A DNA stretch of 12,103 nt from DATIXD01 sp035518875 (GCA_035518875.1 DATIXD010000229.1:1-12103); one strand, 5' to 3'; shown: positions 1-6,833, counted from the stretch's first letter. Notes: generated from the sequence alone by a model not told the origin. Program-made: numbers and translations.

Positions 1-366
1 GGTCGACAAATGAGTGCCCAGCCGACCCACCAGCCGGATATCGACACCTGAATAACGACGAGCCAGGACCGCGACGCGGATCGCCCGATCTTTGGCGGCC
101 AAGTGGGCTGCGGGCCGCGCCGTCCTCAAATAGCGAGCCAAAGCAGGTACGGCCAGGCTGGTGTGCTTGATCCCGAGGTCGATCACCCGCATACCCGAGC
201 GATCGATTTTTAAAACCTCCTCGAAAGGCTTGCGAAAGATCGCCAGCAGATCGATCTCGACGCCCCGCTCCAGAAATTCCGGCAAAAGGTTCAGCACCAT
301 TTTTTCCACCCCCCCCTTCCCGGACAGGGAAAGAAGGACGGCAAGTCGCGGCTTTCGCTCCGTCAT
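1..366 (-). CDS. GT4-like glycosyltransferase, N-terminal part (runs off left edge)
   Basis: An open frame of 122 codons with no stop reads from ATG at 366 to the window edge, so only the N-terminal acceptor-side half of a GT-B enzyme is visible. Residues 16-23 read GKGGVEKM, the glycine-rich loop that opens GT4-type folds, followed by NLLPEF. The motif, spacing and later blocks (DLG at about 60, ARYLRTARP, AAKDRAIR) match the same positions in the next two upstream genes, so it is a paralogue of both. Its ATG overlaps the TGA of the upstream glycosyltransferase (ATGA, 363-366), which implies translational coupling within one operon. A short CGGA lies about 5 bases before the start. The donor sugar and acceptor cannot be told. 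The E-x7-E donor-binding motif expected in the C-terminal half lies outside the window. Confidence 0.85.
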   Translation of the reverse strand, partial: MTERKPRLAVLLSLSGKGGVEKMVLNLLPEFLERGVEIDLLAIFRKPFEEVLKIDRSGMRVIDLGIKHTSLAVPALARYLRTARPAAHLAAKDRAIRVAVLARRYSGVDIRLVGRLGTHLST

Positions 367-1481
367 GCCGATCCGGTTCCAGCCAAGCCCAATGCATCCA
401 CATAATGCTTTGCACTGTTAGTCACAGTGAAAGCTTCGCTGGCCTCGCGCAACACCGCCTTGGGAAGGGGGCGATCCAGGGTCTCGAGCAGCCCTTCGGC
501 GAGGCGCTCGGCGTCGCCGACCGGAGCCAGAGGGCCGTAGCGACCATCCCTTAACACCTCGCGCGGCCCGCTGGGGCAATCGGTAGACACCGCGGGCGTT
601 CCTAGGGCGAGGGCCTCGACCAGCACAACTGGCAGACCCTCGCAAACGGATGTGACCGCGAACACCGCCGCCCTGCCCATGTAGGGGTAGGGATTGGCGA
701 AAAAGCCGGGCAAATCCACGTCCCTCTCAACACCCAGCTCTCGTGACAGTCTGAGCAATTGCGCTCGCTGCCGCCCTTCGCCCAGGATGATCAGGCGGCA
801 CGCTCGGCTTCGACGCACCAGGGCGAACGCGCGTAACAGGGTTGCGAAATCCTTTCGTGCACTCAGCTCTCCTACGCCGAGTATCACAGGCGGGCCTTCG
901 TCGGCGAACCAGGGATGCGCGACGGGCTGTTCCGCGCCCTGCAGCATCGCCGCATTCACTACGGGGTTGGGAATGACCGTCACAAACTCCGCGGGCAATC
1001 CTGCAATTCTGGCGAGATCCTCGGCCGCACCCTTCGAAGGCGTGATGATGGCATCGGCGAAGCGATAGAACAGCCGGATCGAGGCGTATTGGCTGAACCG
1101 CGACCAAGCGCCGCGTCGCGCCAGATTCTTGGAAACCGTGGTGCCCATGCGCACGCCGATGCGGGTGTCCACGCCCGCGAGCGCGCGCGCCAACAAGGCG
1201 ATGCGATTCACTCTGTCCTTGTCACTCAACAGGGCGCGAGGACGCGCGCGCCGCAGATAGCGAACCAGCGCGGGAAGGCTGGTGTTTACATGGCTTGCGC
1301 CCAGATCGACCAGGCGCGCGTCCTCATGCAACCCGCTCCAGTTGGGGCCGTGACCGCGCACACGTAAAAGGTCCACCCGCAATCCCAGCGCGATGAATTC
1401 GGGAACGAGATTGCGCATGATGCGGTCGACCCCGCTGTGACCGGAAGTAGCCAGAAATAGGGCCAGATCGGGACGGTTCAT
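363..1481 (-). CDS. GT-B glycosyltransferase (GT4-like), 372 aa
   Basis: A full-length cytoplasmic glycosyltransferase, probably transferring a nucleotide-activated sugar to a lipid-linked glycan or exopolysaccharide precursor. The N-terminal domain has SGHSGVDR at about 13-20. PNP at 171-173 starts the linker to the donor-binding domain. GVGELSARKDF at 202-212 carries the R209/K210 pair usually contacting the nucleotide phosphates. The E-x7-E signature is E281 and E289 in EGLPVVLVEALALGTP, followed by TDCPSGPREVL. The open frame extends upstream to 1793, but that part only overlaps the previous gene in another frame. ATG at 1481, 10 bp after the upstream stop, gives a product that begins like its paralogues (MNRPDLALFLA). 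The family is clear; substrate specificity is not. Confidence 0.93.
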   Translation of the reverse strand: MNRPDLALFLATSGHSGVDRIMRNLVPEFIALGLRVDLLRVRGHGPNWSGLHEDARLVDLGASHVNTSLPALVRYLRRARPRALLSDKDRVNRIALLARALAGVDTRIGVRMGTTVSKNLARRGAWSRFSQYASIRLFYRFADAIITPSKGAAEDLARIAGLPAEFVTVIPNPVVNAAMLQGAEQPVAHPWFADEGPPVILGVGELSARKDFATLLRAFALVRRSRACRLIILGEGRQRAQLLRLSRELGVERDVDLPGFFANPYPYMGRAAVFAVTSVCEGLPVVLVEALALGTPAVSTDCPSGPREVLRDGRYGPLAPVGDAERLAEGLLETLDRPLPKAVLREASEAFTVTNSAKHYVDALGLAGTGSA

Positions 1482-1491
1482 CACGCGAGGC

Positions 1492-2604
1492 TCAGCCCAA
1501 CCCGAAAGCGCGCAGATAGGCGCGGCTGCTGTTCTCCGGCGTATATTCCCGCACGGCTTCCTGCAGCACCTCCGAGGGCAGCGAATTATCCAGAACCGAC
1601 GCCATCGCCTCCGCCATGGCATGGGAATCGCCGACCGGCACCAAAGGACCGTAGCGTCCGCCGGCCAGAATCTCCCTGGGGCCGCTGGGGCAATCGGTGG
1701 CGACGACCGGCGTACCAACGGCAAGCGCTTCGATGAGCACGTTGGGACAGCCCTCCCGCTGGGAAGACAGCGCAAACAAGGCGGCCCGGGCAAGAAACGC
1801 GAAGGGGTTTTTCACGAAGCCGAGCAGTTCCACGTCCTCGGCGACGCCCAGGCGAGCCGCTAAAGCCTCGAGGCTTGGCCGCTGTCCGCCCTCTCCCAAA
1901 ATGACGAGTCGGCAGGTGCGGCGCTTGCGCAATTCGGCAAAAGCCTGGATCAGGGTTGGAAAATCCTTCGCCCGGCTCAGTCGGCCGACGCCCAGGATCA
2001 CCGGCGGCTGAGCCGGCGCAAACCAGGGATGGTCCACGGACGCCCGGCTCAGGATCTCGATATCGGGCGTCACCGTGGGATTGGGAACAATGTGAATCCG
2101 CTCGGGGGAGATTCCTGCATAATCCGCCAGCTCCCGCGCGACCCCCTCGGAATTGGCCAAAATTCCGTCGCAGCGCGCACACAGTTTCTTGAGCGCGCGA
2201 CGGTGGAACCACCGCTTGAACGCGTAAGGCTTGCGGGTCTGTTCTCGAGACAACACGGACGTTCCCGCGCGCAGGAAAAACCGCGGGGCGTCATCGCCGA
2301 GTCGGCTCTTGACCTCGAGTGCGATGCGGTCGTCCCGCTCCTTGGCGCTCAGCACCACGGCCGGGCGCGCCTCGCGCAAAAAGGTGATCATTTCTTGAAT
2401 GAGGCGCGTGTCGTCGGCGTCATGGAAGACGATCAACCCGACCTCAGGCAACAAGCGGTCGAGATAGACCCCGTCCCGCCGCTTCAACACGAAACTGACC
2501 GCCGCGCCCGCCTGGACGAAACCGTTCGCCAGGTTCACCAACATGCGCTCGACGCCGCCGTCGCCGAAGCTCGGAATGAAAATGGCGATTCTGGCTTGGC
2601 TCAT
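1492..2604 (-). CDS. GT-B glycosyltransferase (GT4-like), 370 aa
   Basis: The first of three tandem paralogous glycosyltransferases in transcription order. GDGGVERM at 14-21 is the N-terminal glycine loop. VPNP at 173-176 marks the interdomain linker. GVGRLSRAKDF at 205-215 holds the basic donor-phosphate residues. EGCPNVLIEALAVGTP gives the E-x7-E pair E284/E292, followed by TDCPSGPREIL. No membrane segment or signal peptide is visible, so it should act at the inner face of the membrane. The start is uncertain: ATG at 2604 gives the cleanest N-terminus, but an in-frame TTG at 2613 (adding three residues) has a GGAG about 10 bases upstream, a better ribosome-binding spacing. It follows the VTT-domain gene by 76 bp on the same strand. 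Pathway and sugar are unknown. Confidence 0.92.
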   Translation of the reverse strand: MSQARIAIFIPSFGDGGVERMLVNLANGFVQAGAAVSFVLKRRDGVYLDRLLPEVGLIVFHDADDTRLIQEMITFLREARPAVVLSAKERDDRIALEVKSRLGDDAPRFFLRAGTSVLSREQTRKPYAFKRWFHRRALKKLCARCDGILANSEGVARELADYAGISPERIHIVPNPTVTPDIEILSRASVDHPWFAPAQPPVILGVGRLSRAKDFPTLIQAFAELRKRRTCRLVILGEGGQRPSLEALAARLGVAEDVELLGFVKNPFAFLARAALFALSSQREGCPNVLIEALAVGTPVVATDCPSGPREILAGGRYGPLVPVGDSHAMAEAMASVLDNSLPSEVLQEAVREYTPENSSRAYLRAFGLG

Positions 2605-2680
2605 TCCGGGCAACGACCCCTAACTCCAGGAGGCAATGGGAAACCGGGAAGGGAAGCTAACGAAGTGGACACCGAGGTTC

Positions 2681-3373
2681 TTAAGGGCTCGGAGAGGAGC
2701 GCCCCACGTTCGTCAGCCGGTTCAACAAGAAGCCCAGTATCACCGAACACGCCAAGGCCAGTGCGACGTATTGAACGCTCTTGGCGAAATCCGCCTGGAT
2801 CAGGCCGGCGCCGATCAGGCAAGCCGTTACGCCCAAGGGTAAAAAACCCAGTAAACTGCCGAAGATGAAATCACGATGACTGACCGGCGTCAGGCCTAGA
2901 AAGACATTATTGTAAAACCCGTTCATCGGCAGTTGCCGAAGCAACAACACAGACAACAGCCCCCGACTTTCCAGCTTCTGGGAAAAGCGGCGCAAGCGGG
3001 GAAAGTGTTGCAGCGTATAGTCGCGCCCGCGCCAGCGCACGAACAGAAAGGTTGCGTAGGAACCCAGCAAGGTGCCGAGCTGCGTCCAGAGCAAGCCGGA
3101 AACGAACCCGAATGTCATTCCACCGAGCGAGCACAACAGCAACCGGGGAACGCCGATGGCCGTCGACAGGGCGGCGGCGGCGGTAAAAACCAATGGCGCG
3201 GCGATGCCGAACAGGGCGAGTTCGTCCTTGATCAGCTGTCCCTGATCCAGCCAGGCTTTCAGCGGGGTAAGGTAAACCGCGCCCCCCAGGGCGATCACGA
3301 TCAGGAAGACGCTCCCATTCACGACAGTGGCGGCCCGCGCTCGCTCGGCGGTGGGAAATTCGATTTCTTTCAT
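2681..3373 (-). CDS. TVP38/TMEM64-type VTT-domain membrane protein (DedA superfamily)
   Basis: A 230-residue integral membrane protein. Hydrophobic segments are visible at roughly 20-36, 55-75, 79-112, 168-190 and 200-220. The VTT-domain hallmarks are GVPRLLLCSLGGMTFGF (74-90), a GTLLGS block, and the re-entrant-type stretch LRQLPMNGFYNNVFLG (145-160) followed by HRDF. Proteins of this superfamily sit in the inner membrane; characterised relatives move lipids or polyprenyl-phosphate carriers across the bilayer. It precedes three glycosyltransferases on the same strand, which suggests, but does not show, a role with lipid-linked glycan intermediates. The start ATG at 3373 gives a short cytoplasmic N-terminus; the ribosome-binding site is weak. 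The gene is divergent from ppa. Confidence 0.85.
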   Translation of the reverse strand: MKEIEFPTAERARAATVVNGSVFLIVIALGGAVYLTPLKAWLDQGQLIKDELALFGIAAPLVFTAAAALSTAIGVPRLLLCSLGGMTFGFVSGLLWTQLGTLLGSYATFLFVRWRGRDYTLQHFPRLRRFSQKLESRGLLSVLLLRQLPMNGFYNNVFLGLTPVSHRDFIFGSLLGFLPLGVTACLIGAGLIQADFAKSVQYVALALACSVILGFLLNRLTNVGRSSPSP

Positions 3374-3390
3374 GATGGAGCTTAATCCGA

Positions 3391-3403
3391 TCGCTTCAAG
3401 CGA
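3391..3403. repeat. Short inverted repeat in the leader of the VTT-domain gene
   Basis: TCGCTT and AAGCGA arms flank a single central C. The element lies 18-30 bp upstream of the VTT-domain gene start, in the intergenic region shared with ppa. It could be a small operator or a leader hairpin, but six-base arms are short enough to occur by chance. Confidence 0.25.
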
Positions 3404-3471
3404 CGCTGAAATTTAAATCAACAATTTTATTGAATCGCGCTCGTCAAAGCCAGCCCCTGGGGGCGGATTGT

Positions 3472-3480
3472 TGTTATAAT
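3472..3480 (+). promoter_or_regulatory. Extended -10 promoter of ppa
   Basis: TGTTATAAT is a perfect TGnTATAAT extended -10 element, 35 bp before the ppa ATG at 3516. No good -35 hexamer lies 16-18 bp upstream, which is typical of sigma-70 promoters relying on the extended -10. Transcription should begin near 3487, giving a leader of about 30 nt that carries the strong Shine-Dalgarno at 3501-3507. Confidence 0.7.
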
Positions 3481-3515
3481 CGCGCGTTTTGAATGCACCC
3501 AAAGGAGCGTGCCCC

Positions 3516-4064
3516 ATGGCCTTGATGAAAGTCAGTTCCGGGAAGAACGTCCCGAGCGACATCAACGTGATCATCGAAATCCCGGCTTACAGCGATCCGG
3601 TCAAGTACGAGGTTGACAAGGACACCGGCGCGTTGTTCGTCGACCGCTTCATGGGCACGGCCATGCAATATCCCTGCAATTACGGCTATGTGCCGCACAG
3701 CCTGTCGGAAGACGGCGACCCCGTGGACGTGCTGGTGATCGCGCCTTCGCGTTTGCTGAGCGGTTCCGTGGTGCGCTGCCGCCCCATCGGGCTCCTTAAA
3801 ATGGCCGACGAATCAGGCAGCGACGCCAAGGTTCTCGCCGTCCCCGCTGACAAGCTGACCCCGCTTTACGGAAAGGTCAGCTCCTTCCGCGACATAGCGG
3901 AACTTCAGCTCGCGCAAATCGCTCATTTCTTCGAGCATTACAAGGATCTGGAGCCGGGCAAATGGGTCAAGATCGAAGGCTGGTTCGATGCCGAGGAAGC
4001 CAAGCAGGAAATCATGGAGAGCATCGAGCGTTACAACCACGCCAAGAAAAAACCGAATTTCTGA
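3516..4064 (+). CDS. ppa: Inorganic pyrophosphatase, family I
   Basis: Soluble cytoplasmic enzyme hydrolysing pyrophosphate to two phosphates, pulling biosynthetic reactions such as nucleotide-sugar and nucleic-acid synthesis forward. The 182-residue product aligns end to end with E. coli Ppa. The family signature DGDPVDVLV is intact (D66, D68, D71), and the other metal/phosphate ligands are in place with a one-residue offset: E21, K30, E32, R44, Y56, D98, D103, K105, Y142, K143. The block AQIAHFFEHYKDLE is nearly identical to E. coli. The start is set by AAAGGAG at 3501-3507, 8 bases before ATG 3516; an in-frame TTG at 3489 lies upstream of this site and is not used. It is monocistronic as far as seen and convergent with the hydrogenase protease gene. 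Confidence 0.98.
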   Translation: MALMKVSSGKNVPSDINVIIEIPAYSDPVKYEVDKDTGALFVDRFMGTAMQYPCNYGYVPHSLSEDGDPVDVLVIAPSRLLSGSVVRCRPIGLLKMADESGSDAKVLAVPADKLTPLYGKVSSFRDIAELQLAQIAHFFEHYKDLEPGKWVKIEGWFDAEEAKQEIMESIERYNHAKKKPNF

Positions 4065-4115
4065 TTGCTGGGGACCGCTCTGGTGAAGGATAACCCAACC
4101 TTCAACCTCCTCGCA

Positions 4116-4152
4116 TCGGGTTAGCAAAACGATAGCCCCTAACCCGACCTAC
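4116..4152. repeat. REP-like inverted repeat between ppa and the hydrogenase protease gene
   Basis: Perfect 9-bp arms TCGGGTTAG (4116-4124) and CTAACCCGA (4139-4147) enclose a 14-base loop. On the minus strand the element begins GTAGGTCGGGTTAG, which resembles the widespread GTAGGTCGGGTTA-type palindromic intergenic repeats of proteobacterial genomes. It lies between convergent genes, where it may act as a bidirectional transcript-end hairpin. No U-run follows on either side, so it is not a canonical intrinsic terminator. The right arm overlaps the last codons and TAG stop of the protease gene. That it belongs to a repeat family is recalled knowledge; only one copy is visible here. Confidence 0.6.
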
Positions 4153-4630
4153 GTCCGGTTTGTAAACCCAGCCAATACCCAAGCAAAGGCTTTGCGCAAA
4201 GCGCTTCCGCAAACTTCAGTGCTGCATCCAGATTCTCTCGGGCCGAAGCACTTAAACCTTCTCCTAATTCGAAACGTTCCCCCCGAATACTCAACAGAAA
4301 ACTGGGCGGCGGTTCCCGCCGCCGGATATCCCGATAAACCTGCAACACCGCGGCGGGACTCATCGCGTGGGTAGTGTAACTATCGTCCTGGGCGGGCTCC
4401 AGGCGTTCGAAAGCGAACGGCGACGGGCAGGAAACGCTGGCGTCCACGAATAGAACCAGTTCGCGGTCCTCCAAATCGAACGCATGTTCGACCTGAAGCT
4501 GGAAATCGGTCAGGTATTCGACGCCATCATATTGCCGGGCTTTCAGCCACTCCAGCGACGAAGGCCCGAGCGCGTCGTCGCCCCGGCTGGGATTGCCGTA
4601 GCCGAAAATCAGCACGTTAGAATTTTGCAT
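4139..4630 (-). CDS. hoxW: Hydrogenase maturation endopeptidase (HoxW-like, HyaD/HybD family)
   Basis: Nickel-dependent endopeptidase that removes the C-terminal tail of the NiFe hydrogenase large subunit after metal insertion. The 163-residue product has the family layout: FGYGNPSRGDDALG at 9-22 (acidic ligand D18 or D19), FVDAS with D63, and TTHAMSP with H88, corresponding to the acidic/Asp/His nickel ligands of HybD. DFQLQVEHAFDL (42-53) is typical of the group 3d HoxW branch. ATG 4630 is chosen because the product then starts with the conserved NVLIFGYGN strand; upstream in-frame starts at 4639 and 4684 would add residues overlapping the hoxH end. It lies 31 bp downstream of hoxH, its presumed substrate gene. 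The last residues (GRRSG) and the stop are encoded by the REP-like repeat arm. Confidence 0.92.
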   Translation of the reverse strand: MQNSNVLIFGYGNPSRGDDALGPSSLEWLKARQYDGVEYLTDFQLQVEHAFDLEDRELVLFVDASVSCPSPFAFERLEPAQDDSYTTHAMSPAAVLQVYRDIRRREPPPSFLLSIRGERFELGEGLSASARENLDAALKFAEALCAKPLLGYWLGLQTGRRSG

Positions 4631-4661
4631 GATTCCCATAAGCCGGGCGGAGCTCAGCCCA

Positions 4662-6146
4662 TCAGTGCGTAATCCGCCCGTCACCGCCCTTGGTCAGCCG
4701 GTCGATCAGCCTGCCTTCGGCGTTCAGCAGCTCCAGTTGCAGCGGCATCTTGCCGAGCGCATGAGTCGCGCAGGATAAGCAGGGGTCATAGGCGCGGATA
4801 GCGACTTCCAGATGATTCAGTAAGCCCTCGGTCAGCTCATTACCGTCGAGATAGCGCGCCGCCACCGCTCGTACCGCTTCGTTCATCGCCTGGTTGTTGT
4901 TGGTGGTGGAGACGATCAGGTTGGCCCGCGTGACGACATCGTTCTCGTCGATGCAGTAATGATGAAAGAGCGTGCCGCGCGGGGCTTCGATGACACCGAC
5001 GCCTTCTAGGCGCTTGTCGCCTTTTACGACCAGATCGCCGCTCAAAATATCCACGTCGTGCAGCAATTCCTTGATCGCCTCCGCACAGTGCAACATCTCG
5101 ATCATGCGCGCCCAATGGTAAGCCAACGATTCATGCACGGGCCCGCCGGTTCCGTGTGCCATGAAATCCTGCCGCGCGGCCTCCGCCAAGGGCGTCGAAA
5201 TTAAATCGCAGTTGTTGATCCGCGCCAAAGGCCCGACCCGATACCAACCGTTCTCGCGGCCCAGTTCGACGATATAGGGGAATTTCATGTACGACCAGGA
5301 ACGGACTTCCTCGCGCAGATATTTTGAGTAGTTACGATAATCGACATGGTCGAAGATCGTCTCGCCCTTTTCGTCGCGCGCGCGCAAGCCGCCGTGGTAA
5401 AGCTCCAGCGCCCCGTCCGGGCGAATCAGACTAAGAAAATTGGAGCGGATAGCGCCAAAGTGGCGGTGATACTCCTCGTTGGACAGATAAATTTTCTTGA
5501 TCAGTCCGATCACTTCCTCGGACCACCGGATCATGTCGTCGATATCCTTGAGCAGATAGTCGCGATCCTCGGGCGTCAGCGCCTTGTTCATCCCTCCCGG
5601 GATTGCCGCGGTGCCATGCACGCGCTTGCCGCTGATCACTCGAATCACCTCCTGACCGTACTTGCGCAGCTTCACGCCTTTCAGGCCGGTTTCGGGATAT
5701 TCCTGCAACACGCTGACGATATTGCGGTGCGCGGCCGCGTCGTCGAAACCGAACAGCAAGTCGGGCGTGGAAAGGTGGAAGAAATGCAGTGCATGGGATT
5801 GCAGGGTCTGGCCGAAATGCATCAGCCGGCGCAGCTTTTCGGCGGCCGGCGTCAACTGGTCGACGCCGACCAGTTGATCGACCGCCTTCGCAGCCGCGAG
5901 GTGATGACTGACCGGGCAAATGCCGCATAGGCGCTGCACCAACACCGGCAGCTCCCAGTAGGGGCGGCCTTGGATGAAGCGCTCGAAGCCGCGAAACTCG
6001 ACGATATGCAGCCGAGCCTGCTTGACGTGATTATCCTCGTCCAGCAGCAAGGTGACCTTACCGTGGCCCTCCACGCGGGTCACGGGATCGATCACGACGC
6101 GCTTGAGGTTTTCAGGGTTTTCTGCGGTTTCCAGATATTCGTACAT
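4662..6146 (-). CDS. hoxH: NAD-reducing (bidirectional) NiFe hydrogenase large subunit HoxH
   Basis: Catalytic subunit carrying the NiFe(CN)2CO site that interconverts H2 with protons and electrons, normally inside a cytoplasmic HoxFUYH complex coupled to NAD(H). The 494-residue product has IDPVTRVEGHGK (19-30), the proximal cysteine motif RLCGIC (C74, C77) and the distal motif DPCLSCATH (C456, C459, H462). A 32-residue tail follows H462, matching the cleaved C-terminal extension. APRGTLFHHY and SYMKFPY are strongly HoxH-like. ATG 6146 has GGGGG 8 bases upstream; the longer GTG form from 6194 adds 16 unconserved residues. The next gene is its maturation protease. The usual partners hoxF, hoxU and hoxY do not precede it; upstream is a gene-poor region with broken small ORFs. 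All active-site ligands are intact. Confidence 0.96.
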   Translation of the reverse strand: MYEYLETAENPENLKRVVIDPVTRVEGHGKVTLLLDEDNHVKQARLHIVEFRGFERFIQGRPYWELPVLVQRLCGICPVSHHLAAAKAVDQLVGVDQLTPAAEKLRRLMHFGQTLQSHALHFFHLSTPDLLFGFDDAAAHRNIVSVLQEYPETGLKGVKLRKYGQEVIRVISGKRVHGTAAIPGGMNKALTPEDRDYLLKDIDDMIRWSEEVIGLIKKIYLSNEEYHRHFGAIRSNFLSLIRPDGALELYHGGLRARDEKGETIFDHVDYRNYSKYLREEVRSWSYMKFPYIVELGRENGWYRVGPLARINNCDLISTPLAEAARQDFMAHGTGGPVHESLAYHWARMIEMLHCAEAIKELLHDVDILSGDLVVKGDKRLEGVGVIEAPRGTLFHHYCIDENDVVTRANLIVSTTNNNQAMNEAVRAVAARYLDGNELTEGLLNHLEVAIRAYDPCLSCATHALGKMPLQLELLNAEGRLIDRLTKGGDGRITH

Positions 6147-6350
6147 GAGGTTAACCCCCTTCGTTCGGTGGAATTTCAATGCCTTGAACGACACGGCTAT
6201 AGGAATGATACATCAGTGCCCGCATCGGCAAAATCCAAGGCGTCGTTGATCCTGCTCGCGCGAGCAGGGAGAGAAGATGCGCCAACTTGACATACAAATG
6301 AGAACTATGATCATCAAGTTGAGCCATTCACTCTCGCAGGAGTCCGCTTC
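6147..6350. promoter_or_regulatory. Divergent intergenic region upstream of hoxH
   Basis: This stretch separates hoxH (minus) from the degenerate small-gene pair (plus) and should hold both promoters. On the plus strand TTGACA lies at 6287-6292, with TATGAT at 6306-6311, but the 13-base spacer is too short for a good sigma-70 promoter. On the minus strand a TATCAT about 60 bp upstream of the hoxH start is a weak -10 candidate with only a poor TTTGCC as -35. No clear sigma-54 GG/GC pair is visible. The perfect palindrome listed separately is the most distinctive element. Confidence 0.35.
6251..6268. repeat. Perfect 18-bp palindrome upstream of hoxH
   Basis: CCTGCTCGCGCGAGCAGG equals its own reverse complement. 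It sits about 105-122 bp upstream of the hoxH start and about 80 bp before the start of the divergent small-gene relic. As RNA it would form a 7-bp stem with a GCGC loop; as DNA it could bind a dimeric regulator. No U-run follows on either strand, so an intrinsic terminator is unlikely. Confidence 0.6.
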
Positions 6351-6596
6351 GTGAGCGCATCCAGTAAAGCCTTCTCGGTGTAAACCTCCGCCGACACGAT
6401 GCGGCTGCGGATTGCCGCTTCGAAATTCCTGCAGCTTTTCCAAAGCGGGAATCTGCGTCTGGAAGATTTCCGCTGCCTGGATCCCAAATCGAAGCACATG
6501 ATCAAGCGGCTTTTCTTGCTGGCGAGCGTCAGCGCCATCGAACCCCGTGCGTTCGCCGAAGGCTCGTCTGCACCACAACCGAAGAGGAGTTTATGA
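6351..6596 (+). pseudogene. Small unrecognised gene interrupted by an in-frame TAA
   Basis: GTG at 6351 has AGGAG (6338-6342) 8 bases upstream. The frame reads ten codons (VSASSKAFSV), hits TAA at 6381-6383, then continues in the same frame as a protein-like stretch from about 6384 to the TGA at 6594-6596. The second part includes FLQLFQSGNLRLEDFRCLDP and KSKHMIKRLFLLA, which look like genuine coding sequence, giving about 81 residues if the stop is disregarded. Translation from ATG 6399 alone would lack a ribosome-binding site. The reading therefore favours a gene inactivated by one nonsense change. I do not recognise the family. Its TGA overlaps the ATG of the next small ORF. Alternatively the region is non-coding and the resemblance is chance. 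Confidence 0.45.
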
Positions 6597-6831
6597 TCCC
6601 CGAAGACACGATTTCACCCGTGCTCCAGAACCGCGATGCGATCCCCGAACAACTGCAAAAAGGCGCGGTTTCTTGCTGATCCGCCACATTCGTAGCCCGT
6701 CCGCGCCCATCGCAAAAAGTATAGCTGCTTGTCTGGAGCACTTACTCGCCCATCCGGAATTCAAAGCGTCAGCCGACGAGCGTTGCATCTATCGGCGAAC
6801 GCTCAGGCAATGGCGGCTATTGTCAGCCTGA
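6593..6831 (+). pseudogene. Small unrecognised gene with apparent -1 frameshift
   Basis: ATG 6593 has a strong GAGGAG five bases upstream and overlaps the stop of the preceding ORF (ATGA). The frame gives 28 residues starting MIPEDTISPVLQNRDAIPEQ and ends at a TGA near 6679. Shifting by -1 near the A5 run at 6657-6661 opens a frame that continues to TGA at 6829-6831 with a convincing C-terminus: LLIRHIRSPSAPIAKSIAAC, then LEHLLAHPEFKASADERC and YRRTLRQWRLLSA. The joined product would be about 79 residues, basic and probably helical. A decayed gene is the simplest reading; a sequencing indel in the A-run or programmed frameshifting are alternatives, though CAA AAA is not a good slippery site. 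I do not recognise the family. Confidence 0.45.
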
Positions 6832-6833
6832 AT

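Noticed and set aside
1482..1793. N-terminal extension of the middle glycosyltransferase by about 104 codons
   Set aside because: It is out-of-frame sequence of the upstream glycosyltransferase. The product from ATG 1481 aligns with its paralogues from residue 1.
2029..2868. Plus-strand ORF of 279 codons opposite a glycosyltransferase and the VTT-domain gene
   Set aside because: It spans two real minus-strand genes and their intergenic gap. The translation is Arg/Gln-rich with no motif.
6147..6194. GTG start at 6194 extending HoxH by 16 residues
   Set aside because: The extension (MSFKALKF...) is unlike HoxH N-termini, and the ATG at 6146 has a strong GGGGG ribosome-binding site 8 bases upstream.
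6287..6311. Sigma-70 promoter TTGACA/TATGAT for the small-gene pair
   Set aside because: The spacer is 13 bases, too short for a functional pair; kept only as a remark in the intergenic entry.
6213..6578. Minus-strand ORF of 121 codons upstream of hoxH, considered as a hydrogenase subunit
   Set aside because: It has no Fe-S cysteine pattern of HoxY or HoxU and no ribosome-binding site, and it is antisense to the more protein-like plus-strand relic.
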